DNA from: Phycicoccus endophyticus
GTDB taxonomy: Bacteria > Actinomycetota > Actinomycetes > Actinomycetales > Dermatophilaceae
Direction: 5' to 3'
Length of the DNA: 64,000 nucleotides
NCBI RefSeq assembly: GCF_011326735.1
Contig: NZ_JAANCN010000001.1
Span: 186,001-250,000 of the forward strand
Shown: positions 1 through 7,266 of the stretch, piece by piece
Numbering within the stretch: the stretch's first letter is position 1
How the letters are laid out: each line of letters begins with the position of its first letter
Position numbers and translations under genes: made by a program
Notes under the pieces: model-generated
What the model was told of the DNA's origin: nothing
The model's input: only the letters and a program-made list of their open reading frames with translations
The model's database searches: none

Positions 1-559
1 CCCACTGCGGGTAGCTGAGCCCCTCGCGGGTCTTGGCCGAGCTCGCCGCGCGGGTCTCGGCGTCGTGCCCGTCGATCTCGAGGTGGCCGAGCTCGGAGTT
101 CGGGACGAGCACCCCCTCGTTGAAGATCGCCGTCCCGATGCCCGTGCCGAGGGTGGTGAGGACGACGAGGCCCTCGTGGCCCTTGGCCGCGCCGAAGGTC
201 AGCTCCCCGACGCCGGCGGCGTCGGCGTCGTTGACGACGACGACGTCGTGCTGGAGGCGCTCCTCGAGCAGCTCCTCGATGTGGCAGCCGATCCACGCCT
301 TGTCGATGTTCGCGGCCGTCTTGACGACACCGTGCTGGACGACCCCGGGGATGGTCACCCCGATCGGCGAGTCCCCGCGGACCTCGTCGAAGTGGTCGAC
401 CACCTGCGCGATGACGTCGCACACCGCCTCGGGGGTCGAGACCTCCGGGGTGTCGATGCGCAGCCGCTTCTGGGCGAAGTCGCCGGCCTCGAGGTCGACC
501 GGCGCCCCCTTGATGCCGCTGCCGCCGACGTCGATGCCGAGCGGGTGCCCGGCGCTCAT
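1..559 (-). CDS. ppgK: Polyphosphate glucokinase, partial (C-terminus off the left edge)
   Basis: Phosphorylates glucose using polyphosphate (and ATP), a cytosolic ROK-family enzyme typical of actinobacteria. The first 186 codons are visible. The N-terminus reads [18 protein letters not shown], the glycine-rich phosphate-binding motif 1 of the ROK/ASKHA fold. Further in are [10 protein letters not shown] (catalytic Asp region) and LTTLGTGIG (phosphate 2 motif). The start ATG at 559-557 overlaps the stop of map in an ATGA junction, so the two genes are translationally coupled and co-transcribed from the map promoter. The gene is cut by the window edge. The polyphosphate specificity is inferred from the family resemblance; a plain ROK glucokinase is the alternative. 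Confidence 0.88.
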   Translation of the reverse strand, partial: MSAGHPLGIDVGGSGIKGAPVDLEAGDFAQKRLRIDTPEVSTPEAVCDVIAQVVDHFDEVRGDSPIGVTIPGVVQHGVVKTAANIDKAWIGCHIEELLEERLQHDVVVVNDADAAGVGELTFGAAKGHEGLVVLTTLGTGIGTAIFNEGVLVPNSELGHLEIDGHDAETRAASSAKTREGLSYPQW

Positions 560-1428
560 GCCGCCGCCCCGAGGGTGAGGATCTCCGGCCCGTCCTCGGT
601 GACGAGGATCGTGTGCTCGAACTGTGCCGAGCGCCTGCGGTCGCGCGTGACGACCGTCCACCCGTCCTCCCACATCTCCCACTCGTGGGTGCCGAGGTTG
701 AGCATGGGCTCCACGGTGAAGGTCATGCCGGGCTCGATGACCGTCGCGTACGACGGCGAGGCGTCGTAGTGCGGGATGACGAGGCCGCTGTGGAAGGCGC
801 TGCCGATGCCGTGGCCGGTGAAGTCGCGCACGACGCCGTACCCGAAGCGCTTGGCGTAGGACTCGATGACCCGCCCGATGACGTTGACCTCGCGACCGGG
901 CCGGGCGGCCCGGATACCGCGCATCATCGCCTCGTGGGTGCGCTCGACGAGCAGCCGCGACTCCTCGTCGACGTCGCCGACGAGGTAGGTGGCGTCGGTG
1001 TCCCCGTGGACCCCGTCGACGTAGGCGGTCAGGTCGATGTTGACGATGTCGCCGTCCTGGAGGGGGCGGTCGTCGGGGATGCCGTGGCAGACCACCTCGT
1101 TGACCGAGGTGCACAGCGACTTCGGGAAGCCCCGGTAGCCCAGGGTCGAGGGGTAGGCGTCGTGGTCGAGGAGGTACTCGTGGCCGACGCGGTCGATCTC
1201 GTCGGTGGTCACCCCGGGGGCGACGACGGCGGCGGCCGCGGCGAGCGCGTCGGCCGCGATGCGCCCGGCGACCCGCATCCGCTCGATGGTCTCGGCGTCC
1301 TTGACCTCCGAGCCGGTGAACGGAGCGGGCGCCGGCTTGTCGACGTACTCCGGGCGGGGGATCCGTGGGGGGACGGGACGGCGGGGGGCGACCGTCCCGG
1401 GGGCGACGCTGGCGTGGGTCACGGGCAT
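556..1428 (-). CDS. map: Methionine aminopeptidase, type I with Pro-rich N-terminal extension
   Basis: Removes the initiator Met from nascent proteins; cytosolic two-metal enzyme of the M24 pita-bread fold, 290 aa. The metal ligands are recognisable: Asp in [10 protein letters not shown] and in HGDTDATY, His in [10 protein letters not shown], Glu in FTVEPML and Glu in QFEHTILV. The first about 40 residues are a proline-rich extension ([15 protein letters not shown]) with PxxP motifs, as in the mycobacterial MetAP1c type, where it is thought to contact the ribosome. Start ATG 1428: a TAGACT hexamer lies 6 nt upstream with no Shine-Dalgarno, so the mRNA is probably leaderless. Its stop overlaps ppgK. 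The gene is divergent from the small ORF at 1472. Confidence 0.95.
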   Translation of the reverse strand: MPVTHASVAPGTVAPRRPVPPRIPRPEYVDKPAPAPFTGSEVKDAETIERMRVAGRIAADALAAAAAVVAPGVTTDEIDRVGHEYLLDHDAYPSTLGYRGFPKSLCTSVNEVVCHGIPDDRPLQDGDIVNIDLTAYVDGVHGDTDATYLVGDVDEESRLLVERTHEAMMRGIRAARPGREVNVIGRVIESYAKRFGYGVVRDFTGHGIGSAFHSGLVIPHYDASPSYATVIEPGMTFTVEPMLNLGTHEWEMWEDGWTVVTRDRRRSAQFEHTILVTEDGPEILTLGAAA

Positions 1429-1434
1429 AGTTGG

Positions 1435-1440
1435 AGTCTA
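1435..1440 (-). promoter_or_regulatory. -10 hexamer TAGACT of map (leaderless start)
   Basis: On the minus strand TAGACT ends 6 nt before the map ATG, which puts the expected transcription start at or next to the A of ATG. No recognisable -35 or ribosome binding site is present. Confidence 0.6.
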
Positions 1441-1471
1441 GGCAGAGCCTCCCCGTGAAGGAGAACCACCG

Positions 1472-1675
1472 ATGCCGTACTGGTACAACGTCGACACCGC
1501 CCAGGTCGAGACCGACGAGCGCCGCAGTAGGGACGCCACCGTCCTCGGCCCGTACGACACCCGGGAGGAGGCGGCCGCGGCCCTCGAGCACGCCCGGGAG
1601 AACACCGAGCGCTGGGAGCAGGAGGACCGCGACTGGGACGAGCGGGGAGCGCGGCCGGCCGGCGGCGAGGCGTGA
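1472..1675 (+). CDS. Small conserved acidic protein, SPOR-like
   Basis: A 67-residue soluble protein beginning MPYWYNVDTAQVETDE, followed by VLGPYDTREEAAAALEHARE and a charged tail. The pattern aromatic-N-terminus, Val-Glu strand, LGPYxTxEEAxxAL helix resembles half of a SPOR repeat, and short actinobacterial proteins of this kind are often labelled SPOR domain-containing; I have no evidence that it binds peptidoglycan. There is no signal peptide. An AAGGAG sequence lies 8 nt before the ATG. It is divergent from map and ends 4 nt from the convergent methyltransferase. Function unknown. Confidence 0.75.
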   Translation: MPYWYNVDTAQVETDERRSRDATVLGPYDTREEAAAALEHARENTERWEQEDRDWDERGARPAGGEA

Positions 1676-1679
1676 GCGG

Positions 1680-2369
1680 TCAGCCGTTGACCAGCCGGTG
1701 CACCGTGAGGGCGTAGTCGCCGTCCGGGGCGAACGGCGCGCGGTCCCACGACGAGTACCGCGCGATGAACGACAGCCCGGCCGCGCGCGCCCACCGGTCG
1801 TAGTCGCCCGGGTCGACGGGGGCCGCGCCGGGCGGCAGGGCGCCGGGCAGGGCGAAGCCCGCCACGAGGTAGCCACCGGGCGCCAGGTGCGCGCCGAGCC
1901 GCTCGAGCACCTGCGCCAGCGTGCCGTCGGCGAGGTAGGGCACGACGTTGCCCGCCAGCACCGCGACGTGGAACTCCTGCTCGGTGCGCAGGTCGAGGGT
2001 GGACAGGTCGGCGAGCACGAACCGGGTGTCGGCGTCCTCGCGGGCCAGGGCGAGCAGGTCGGGGTCGGCGTCGACGCCGAGCACGTCGTGCCCGAGCCGG
2101 GTCAGCTCGCTGGCCACCCGCCCGTAGCCGCAGCCGGCGTCCAGCACGCGCGAGGGGGGCGGGACGAGCGTCGTGACGAACCGTGCCTCGCCGTGCAGGT
2201 CGGCGCCGTCGGCGGCCAGGTCGAGGAAGTGCTGGCGGTAGGCGCGGGCCGCCTCCGGCCCGTGCTGGCGCCGCGACCAGCGGGTCGGCGGGCCGGGGCG
2301 GTTCGGGGGTGGTGCCGTGCTCCACATGCCGCTCGGACGCTCCCTGCGCGCCTGCGGGTTCCCGCTCAC
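1680..2369 (-). CDS. Class I SAM-dependent methyltransferase
   Basis: A 229-aa cytosolic methyltransferase of unknown substrate. The Rossmann SAM-binding motif I is [15 protein letters not shown] (about residues 74-88), followed by the acidic motif [16 protein letters not shown] and the [11 protein letters not shown] motif III region; the C-terminal half ends with a [20 protein letters not shown] strand pair. It lies downstream of panB with a 4-nt ATGA overlap (2366-2369), so it is co-transcribed and coupled with pantothenate synthesis, but nothing in the sequence ties it to that pathway. It converges on the small ORF at 1472-1675. Confidence 0.85.
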   Translation of the reverse strand: MSGNPQARRERPSGMWSTAPPPNRPGPPTRWSRRQHGPEAARAYRQHFLDLAADGADLHGEARFVTTLVPPPSRVLDAGCGYGRVASELTRLGHDVLGVDADPDLLALAREDADTRFVLADLSTLDLRTEQEFHVAVLAGNVVPYLADGTLAQVLERLGAHLAPGGYLVAGFALPGALPPGAAPVDPGDYDRWARAAGLSFIARYSSWDRAPFAPDGDYALTVHRLVNG

Positions 2370-3238
2370 GCCTCGAAGGAGTGCTCGGGCGCCGGGAAGA
2401 CCCCCTGGGCGACCTCGTCGGCGTAGGCCTGGGCGGCGGCCCGCAGGTCACCCCGCAGGTCGGCGTACTTCTTGACGAACCGAGGTGCCCGCCCGCCGCG
2501 CAGTCCGGCCATGTCCTGCCAGACGAGGACCTGGGCGTCGCACTCGGGCCCGGCGCCGATGCCGATCGTCGGGATGCGCACGGCCGCGGTGACCTCGGCG
2601 GCGACGGGGGCCGGGACCATCTCGAGGACGACGGCGAAGCAGCCGGCCGCCTCGAGGGCACGCGCGTCGGCGACGAGGCGCTCGGCCCCCGCGCCCCGTC
2701 CCTGCACCTTGTAGCCCCCGAGCACGTGCTCGCTCTGCGGGGTGAAGCCGATGTGCCCCATGACGGGGATGCCGGCCCGCACGAGCAGCTCGACCTCGGG
2801 CACCATCGGCGCCCCGCCCTCGAGCTTGACGGCGTGCGCCAGCCCCTCCTTCATGAACCGGGTGGCCGTCGCGAGCGCCTGCTGGGGGCTTGCCTGGTAG
2901 GAGCCGAAGGGCAGGTCGGCCACGACCATGGCGCGCCGGGCGGCGCTGGTGACGGCGCGGACCAGGGGGAGGAGGTGGTCGACCGTCACGGGCACCGTGG
3001 TCTCGAAGCCGTAGACGTTGTTGCCCGCGGAGTCGCCGACGAGCAGCACCGGGATGCCCGCCTCGTCGAAGATCTCGGCCGTGTACATGTCGTAGGCGGT
3101 GAGCATCGCCCACCGCTCACCCCGCTCCTTCATCGCCTGCAGGTGAGGGACGCGCACCCGCCGCTGCGGGGCCGCCTGCACGCCGGTGCCGTAGGGGGCG
3201 GTGGTCTCGGGGCTCGGGTCGGCGGGGCGCTCGGTCAT
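2366..3238 (-). CDS. panB: 3-methyl-2-oxobutanoate hydroxymethyltransferase
   Basis: First committed step of pantothenate/CoA synthesis: transfers a hydroxymethyl group from methylene-THF to alpha-ketoisovalerate to give ketopantoate. 290 aa, TIM-barrel. Family signatures seen: [30 protein letters not shown] (Mg-binding Asp), [29 protein letters not shown] (catalytic Glu region follows in LEMVP), and [19 protein letters not shown]. The first about 28 residues are a non-conserved extension. ATG 3238 has TACGAT 6 nt upstream and no Shine-Dalgarno, so the mRNA is probably leaderless. panC and panD are not in the window. Confidence 0.97.
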   Translation of the reverse strand: MTERPADPSPETTAPYGTGVQAAPQRRVRVPHLQAMKERGERWAMLTAYDMYTAEIFDEAGIPVLLVGDSAGNNVYGFETTVPVTVDHLLPLVRAVTSAARRAMVVADLPFGSYQASPQQALATATRFMKEGLAHAVKLEGGAPMVPEVELLVRAGIPVMGHIGFTPQSEHVLGGYKVQGRGAGAERLVADARALEAAGCFAVVLEMVPAPVAAEVTAAVRIPTIGIGAGPECDAQVLVWQDMAGLRGGRAPRFVKKYADLRGDLRAAAQAYADEVAQGVFPAPEHSFEA

Positions 3239-3244
3239 GACCCG

Positions 3245-3250
3245 ATCGTA
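3245..3250 (-). promoter_or_regulatory. -10 hexamer TACGAT of panB (leaderless start)
   Basis: Minus-strand TACGAT lies 6 nt before the panB ATG; no Shine-Dalgarno is present. The remainder of the 3239-3504 gap up to the protease start holds an AT-richer patch (ACGAAACTTTTACC around 3275-3288) but no promoter I can define for the protease. Confidence 0.5.
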
Positions 3251-3504
3251 GGCCGCGTCCGCACGGCCGTCCTTACGAAACTTTTACCCTCCCCTGGGGA
3301 CCTCCTGGGTCACCACAGATCCGGTTGTCCCACAGGGCATCCCAGGCGGGTTTATGGGGCGCGGACCGGCGATCCGGGCGCCCCGGGCCCCGACCGCCGG
3401 AAAAAAGTCCCGGGCGGACTCTCGATCCTGAGCGATTCCTGTGGTTGGGTCCACGATGCCCCGTGCTGACAGGACGCGGGGCCACACCCCATGGAGGAGA
3501 TCTC

Positions 3505-5814
3505 GTGAAGAGACGACACGTCAGCGTGCTGTCGGGAGTGGCAGCCGCGGCCATCGCCGTGACCCTGGCCCCGGCGACGGCCCAGGCGGTGCCCGCCGCC
3601 CCGGACGCCCCGGAGAAGGGCGCCGCCCGGCAGGACGACCTGCCCAACCCCCTCGCCGAGGCGCAGGCCGAGCTGCGCGAGGACGCGATCCAGCAGCTCG
3701 TGCGCGGCGAGGCCAAGACCAAGATGATCAACGGCAACCGGGTCATCGAGGTCAAGAGCAAGCGCGGCGACCGCAACCGCAAGGGCAAGGGCGACGGCCG
3801 CACGAAGTACGTCAACTACCCCGTCGACCGCGAGGAGGACATCTTCACCATCCTCGTCGACTTCGGCGACCAGGTGAACCCGGCCACCGGCGGCAGTGCG
3901 GGCCCGCAGCACAACCAGATCCCCGAGCCGGACCGCTCGATGGACAACTCGACGTACTGGCTGCCCGACTTCGACCGCGAGCACTACCTCGACATGATGT
4001 TCGGGGACGGCGAGTCGTTCAAGGACTTCTACCTCAAGCAGTCCAACGGTCGCTTCCTCGCCACGGGTGACGTCTCCGACTGGGTGCAGGTCCCCTACAA
4101 CGAGGCCCGCTACGGCTCGAACAAGTACAGCGACGCCTCCACCTACTGGCCGTTCATCCGGGACACCGCAGCGGCCTGGTACGAGGACCAGAAGGCCGCC
4201 GGCAAGTCCGACGCCGAGATCAAGGACTACCTGGCGCAGTTCGACCAGGTCGACCGCTACGACTACGACGGCGACGGCAACTTCAACGAGCCCGACGGCT
4301 ACATCGACCACTTCCAGGCCATCCACGCCGGTGAGGGCGAGGAGGCCGGCGGGGGAGCCCAGGGCGACGACGCCATCTGGAGCCACCGCTGGTACGCCTA
4401 CTCGACGAACGTCGGGGTCACGGGTCCGGACAACAACAAGCTCGGCGGCGTGCCGCTGGGCGACACCGGGCTGTGGATCGGCGACTACACGACCGAGCCG
4501 GAGAACGGCGGCCTCGGCGTCTTCACCCACGAGTTCGGCCACGACCTCGGCCTGCCCGACCTCTACGACACCGCCGGTGGCGACAACGGCACCGGCTTCT
4601 GGACCCTGATGTCCGGCGGCTCGTGGCTCAACCACGGCGGTGACGCCATCGGCACCACCCCCGGCTACATGGGCGTGTGGGAGAAGCTCCAGCTCGGCTG
4701 GCTCGACCCGCAGGTCGTGCCCTACGGCCAGAACACGACCGTCAAGCTCGGCTCGGCCGACAAGGTGACGCGCAGCGAGGCCCAGGCGGTCATCGTCCCG
4801 CTCCCGGAGCGCACGGTGACCACCGAGCACAACACCCCGCACTCCGGTTCGGGTGAGTGGTGGACCGGCTACGGCAACGACCTGTCCGCGACGCTCGCCC
4901 ACGACGTCGACCTCACCGGCGCCTCGAGCGCCGAGGTGAGCGCGTACGTCTCGGGCGACATCGAGGTCGGTTACGACTACCTCTACGGCGAGGTCTCGAC
5001 CGACGGCGGCAGCACGTGGACCCCGGTGGGCGACGGCATCGACGGCTCGGTCGACGGTGACGAGGACAGCGCGCTCGACTGGACCGAGCTGAGCTGGGAC
5101 CTGTCGGCGTACGCCGGCCAGGACGTGAAGTTCCGCTTCCGGTTCGCGACCGACGGTGGTGTCGGCAGCGAGGCGTTCATCGACGACATCACGACGACGG
5201 TCGACGGCGAGGCCACGACCGACGACGTCGAGTCCGGTGCCGACGGCTGGAGCGCCGCCGGTGGCTTCCAGATCATCAACGGGACCACGACGCGCGAGGT
5301 GCAGGACATGTACCTCGCCGAGAACCGGACCTACAGCGGGTACGACACGACGCTCAAGCAGGGCCCGTACAACTTCGGCTGGGCCAACACCAAGCCGGAC
5401 TGGGTCGAGCGCTTCCCGTACCAGAACGGTCTGCTCGTGTGGTTCGCCAACGGCGAGTACGACGACAACAACACGAGCGTCCACCCGGGCGCCGGCCAGG
5501 TCCTGCCCGTCGACGCCCGGCCCAACCCGGTGACGTTCGCCGACGGCAGCTTCCTCGGCAACCGCCGCCAGCCGTTCGACGCCACCTTCGGCCTCGAGCG
5601 CACCGACCGGGTCACCTTCCACAAGAACGGCTCGCCGACGACGGTGCCCTCCTCGCGAGGCATCCCGACGTTCGACGACCGCAACCCGGAGCGGTACTGG
5701 TCCTCGCTCAACCCGTGGAGCTCGACGAAGGTCGCCGGGTCGGGCACGACCATGACGGTCAAGCAGTCGAAGAACCGGGGCCGCACGCTCAAGGTGCGGG
5801 TCGCCTTCAAGTGA
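3505..5814 (+). CDS. Secreted immune inhibitor A-type M6 metalloprotease
   Basis: A secreted zinc protease, 769 aa from GTG 3505, chosen because GGAGGA ends 6 nt upstream and the product then begins with a classical signal peptide (MKRR, hydrophobic core, cleavage expected after ATAQA at residue 28). A propeptide with KSKRGDRNRKGKG follows. The M6 zinc site is HEFGHDLGLPD with His342, Glu343, His346 and Asp352. C-terminal to it is the VEG/beta-sandwich part typical of immune inhibitor A (EHNTPHSGSGEWWTG onwards). It may degrade host or environmental proteins; substrate unknown. It is a single-gene unit closed by the hairpin at 5840-5870, between panB and glnA2. Confidence 0.93.
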   Translation: MKRRHVSVLSGVAAAAIAVTLAPATAQAVPAAPDAPEKGAARQDDLPNPLAEAQAELREDAIQQLVRGEAKTKMINGNRVIEVKSKRGDRNRKGKGDGRTKYVNYPVDREEDIFTILVDFGDQVNPATGGSAGPQHNQIPEPDRSMDNSTYWLPDFDREHYLDMMFGDGESFKDFYLKQSNGRFLATGDVSDWVQVPYNEARYGSNKYSDASTYWPFIRDTAAAWYEDQKAAGKSDAEIKDYLAQFDQVDRYDYDGDGNFNEPDGYIDHFQAIHAGEGEEAGGGAQGDDAIWSHRWYAYSTNVGVTGPDNNKLGGVPLGDTGLWIGDYTTEPENGGLGVFTHEFGHDLGLPDLYDTAGGDNGTGFWTLMSGGSWLNHGGDAIGTTPGYMGVWEKLQLGWLDPQVVPYGQNTTVKLGSADKVTRSEAQAVIVPLPERTVTTEHNTPHSGSGEWWTGYGNDLSATLAHDVDLTGASSAEVSAYVSGDIEVGYDYLYGEVSTDGGSTWTPVGDGIDGSVDGDEDSALDWTELSWDLSAYAGQDVKFRFRFATDGGVGSEAFIDDITTTVDGEATTDDVESGADGWSAAGGFQIINGTTTREVQDMYLAENRTYSGYDTTLKQGPYNFGWANTKPDWVERFPYQNGLLVWFANGEYDDNNTSVHPGAGQVLPVDARPNPVTFADGSFLGNRRQPFDATFGLERTDRVTFHKNGSPTTVPSSRGIPTFDDRNPERYWSSLNPWSSTKVAGSGTTMTVKQSKNRGRTLKVRVAFK

Positions 5815-5839
5815 CCTGACGAGCAACGGCTCTCGCGAC

Positions 5840-5870
5840 GAGGGGGCCCGGGCACCGCCCGGGCCCCCTC
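5840..5870 (+). terminator. Rho-independent terminator of the M6 protease gene
   Basis: Perfect 14-bp GC stem: 5840-5853 (GAGGGGGCCCGGGC) pairs with 5857-5870 around a 3-nt ACC loop, 25 nt after the protease stop. The T-tract is poor (TCGTGTG), as is usual in high-GC actinobacteria. Confidence 0.8.
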
Positions 5871-5918
5871 TCGTGTGCCGTCACACGCAGGACACGTCGA
5901 TGAGGCAGGATGCTGGGC

Positions 5919-7256
5919 ATGGACCGCCAGCAGGAGTTCGTCCTCCGCACCATCGAAGAACGTGACATCCGGTTCGTCCGGCTGTGGTTCACCGACGTCC
6001 TCGGCACCCTGAAGTCCGTGGCCGTCGCCCCGGCCGAGCTCGAGGGGGCCTTCGCCGAGGGGATCGGCTTCGACGGCTCGGTCATCGAGGGGTTCGCCCG
6101 CGTCTACGAGTCCGACATGCTCGCCAAGCCGGACCCCGCGACCTTCCAGGTCCTGCCCTGGCGGGGCGAGAGCAACGGCACCGCGCGGATGTTCTGCGAC
6201 ATCACCCTCCCGGACGGCACCCCGAGCATGGCCGACCCCCGCCACGTGCTGCAGCGGGCCCTGGCCAAGGCCGCGGAGATGGGGTTCACCTTCTACACCC
6301 ACCCCGAGATCGAGTTCTTCCTCCTGCGCCAGGACTGGGTGCCCGGCCACCGCCCGACCCCGATCGACACCGCGGGCTACTTCGACCACACCCCGCACGG
6401 CAGCAGCGCCGACTTCCGACGTGCGGCGATCACGATGCTCGAGGAGATGGGCATCTCGGTGGAGTTCAGCCACCACGAGGCCGCGCCCGGGCAGAACGAG
6501 ATCGACCTGCGCTACGCCGACGCCCTGACCACGGCGGACAACATCATGACCTTCCGCACGGTGGTCAAGGAGGTCGCGCTCGAGCAGGGCATCTACGCCT
6601 CCTTCATGCCCAAGCCGTTCGCCGAGCACGCCGGGTCGGGCATGCACACCCACATGTCGCTCTTCGAGGGCGACACCAACGCCTTCCACGAGCCGGGGGC
6701 CCCCTACCAGCTCTCCCGCGTCGGGCGGCAGTTCATCGCCGGGCTCGTCCGGCACGGCGCGGAGACCGCGGCCGTGACCAACCAGTGGGTCAACAGCTAC
6801 AAGCGGCTCTGGGGCGGGGGAGAGGCCCCGGCCCACCTGACCTGGGGGCACAACAACCGCTCCGCCCTCGTGCGGGTCCCGATGTACAAGCCCGAGAAGG
6901 GCCAGAGCACGCGGGTCGAGGTCCGCAGCATCGACACCGCGTGCAACCCCTACCTCACCTTCGCCGTGCTGCTCGCCGCGGGCCTGAAGGGGGTCGAGGA
7001 GGGCTACGAGCTGCCCCCGGAGGCCGAGGACGACGTGTGGAGCCTCACCGACGCCGAGCGGCGGGCCATGGGCATCCGGCCGATGCCGGCCAGCCTCGTG
7101 GAGGCCATCGAGACGATGGAGTCCAGCGAGCTCGTCGCCGAGACCCTCGGCGAGCACACCTTCGACTTCTTCCTGCGCAACAAGCGGGCCGAGTGGGCCG
7201 ACTACCGCAACCAGGTCACCGCCTTCGAGCTCGAGCGCTACCTGCCCTCGCTGTGA
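5919..7256 (+). CDS. glnA2: Type I glutamine synthetase, GlnA2 class
   Basis: 445 aa; ATP-dependent glutamate ligase of the GSI-alpha type (no 25-residue insertion). It resembles mycobacterial GlnA2 almost throughout: MDRQQEFVLRTIEERDIRFV at the start, HPEIEFFL, SVEFSHHEAAPGQNEIDLR, SGMHTHMS, NSYKRL and EVRSIDTACNPYLTFA. Family members start MDRQQEF, so ATG 5919 is preferred to ATG 5910. Loop residue Tyr363 lies in YELPPEAED, where GSI-beta enzymes carry the adenylylated Tyr. glnE follows 10 nt downstream. Some actinobacterial GlnA2 paralogues are reported to ligate glutamate to polyamines, so glutamine formation is likely but not certain. A CAGGAT hexamer 8 nt before ATG 5919 may be its -10. 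Confidence 0.93.
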   Translation: MDRQQEFVLRTIEERDIRFVRLWFTDVLGTLKSVAVAPAELEGAFAEGIGFDGSVIEGFARVYESDMLAKPDPATFQVLPWRGESNGTARMFCDITLPDGTPSMADPRHVLQRALAKAAEMGFTFYTHPEIEFFLLRQDWVPGHRPTPIDTAGYFDHTPHGSSADFRRAAITMLEEMGISVEFSHHEAAPGQNEIDLRYADALTTADNIMTFRTVVKEVALEQGIYASFMPKPFAEHAGSGMHTHMSLFEGDTNAFHEPGAPYQLSRVGRQFIAGLVRHGAETAAVTNQWVNSYKRLWGGGEAPAHLTWGHNNRSALVRVPMYKPEKGQSTRVEVRSIDTACNPYLTFAVLLAAGLKGVEEGYELPPEAEDDVWSLTDAERRAMGIRPMPASLVEAIETMESSELVAETLGEHTFDFFLRNKRAEWADYRNQVTAFELERYLPSL

Positions 7257-7266
7257 CCCCGCGGCC

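Noticed and set aside
3352-5826. An 824-codon minus-strand frame opposite the M6 protease
   Set aside because: Shadow of third-position GC bias; the plus strand has a signal peptide and zinc motif.
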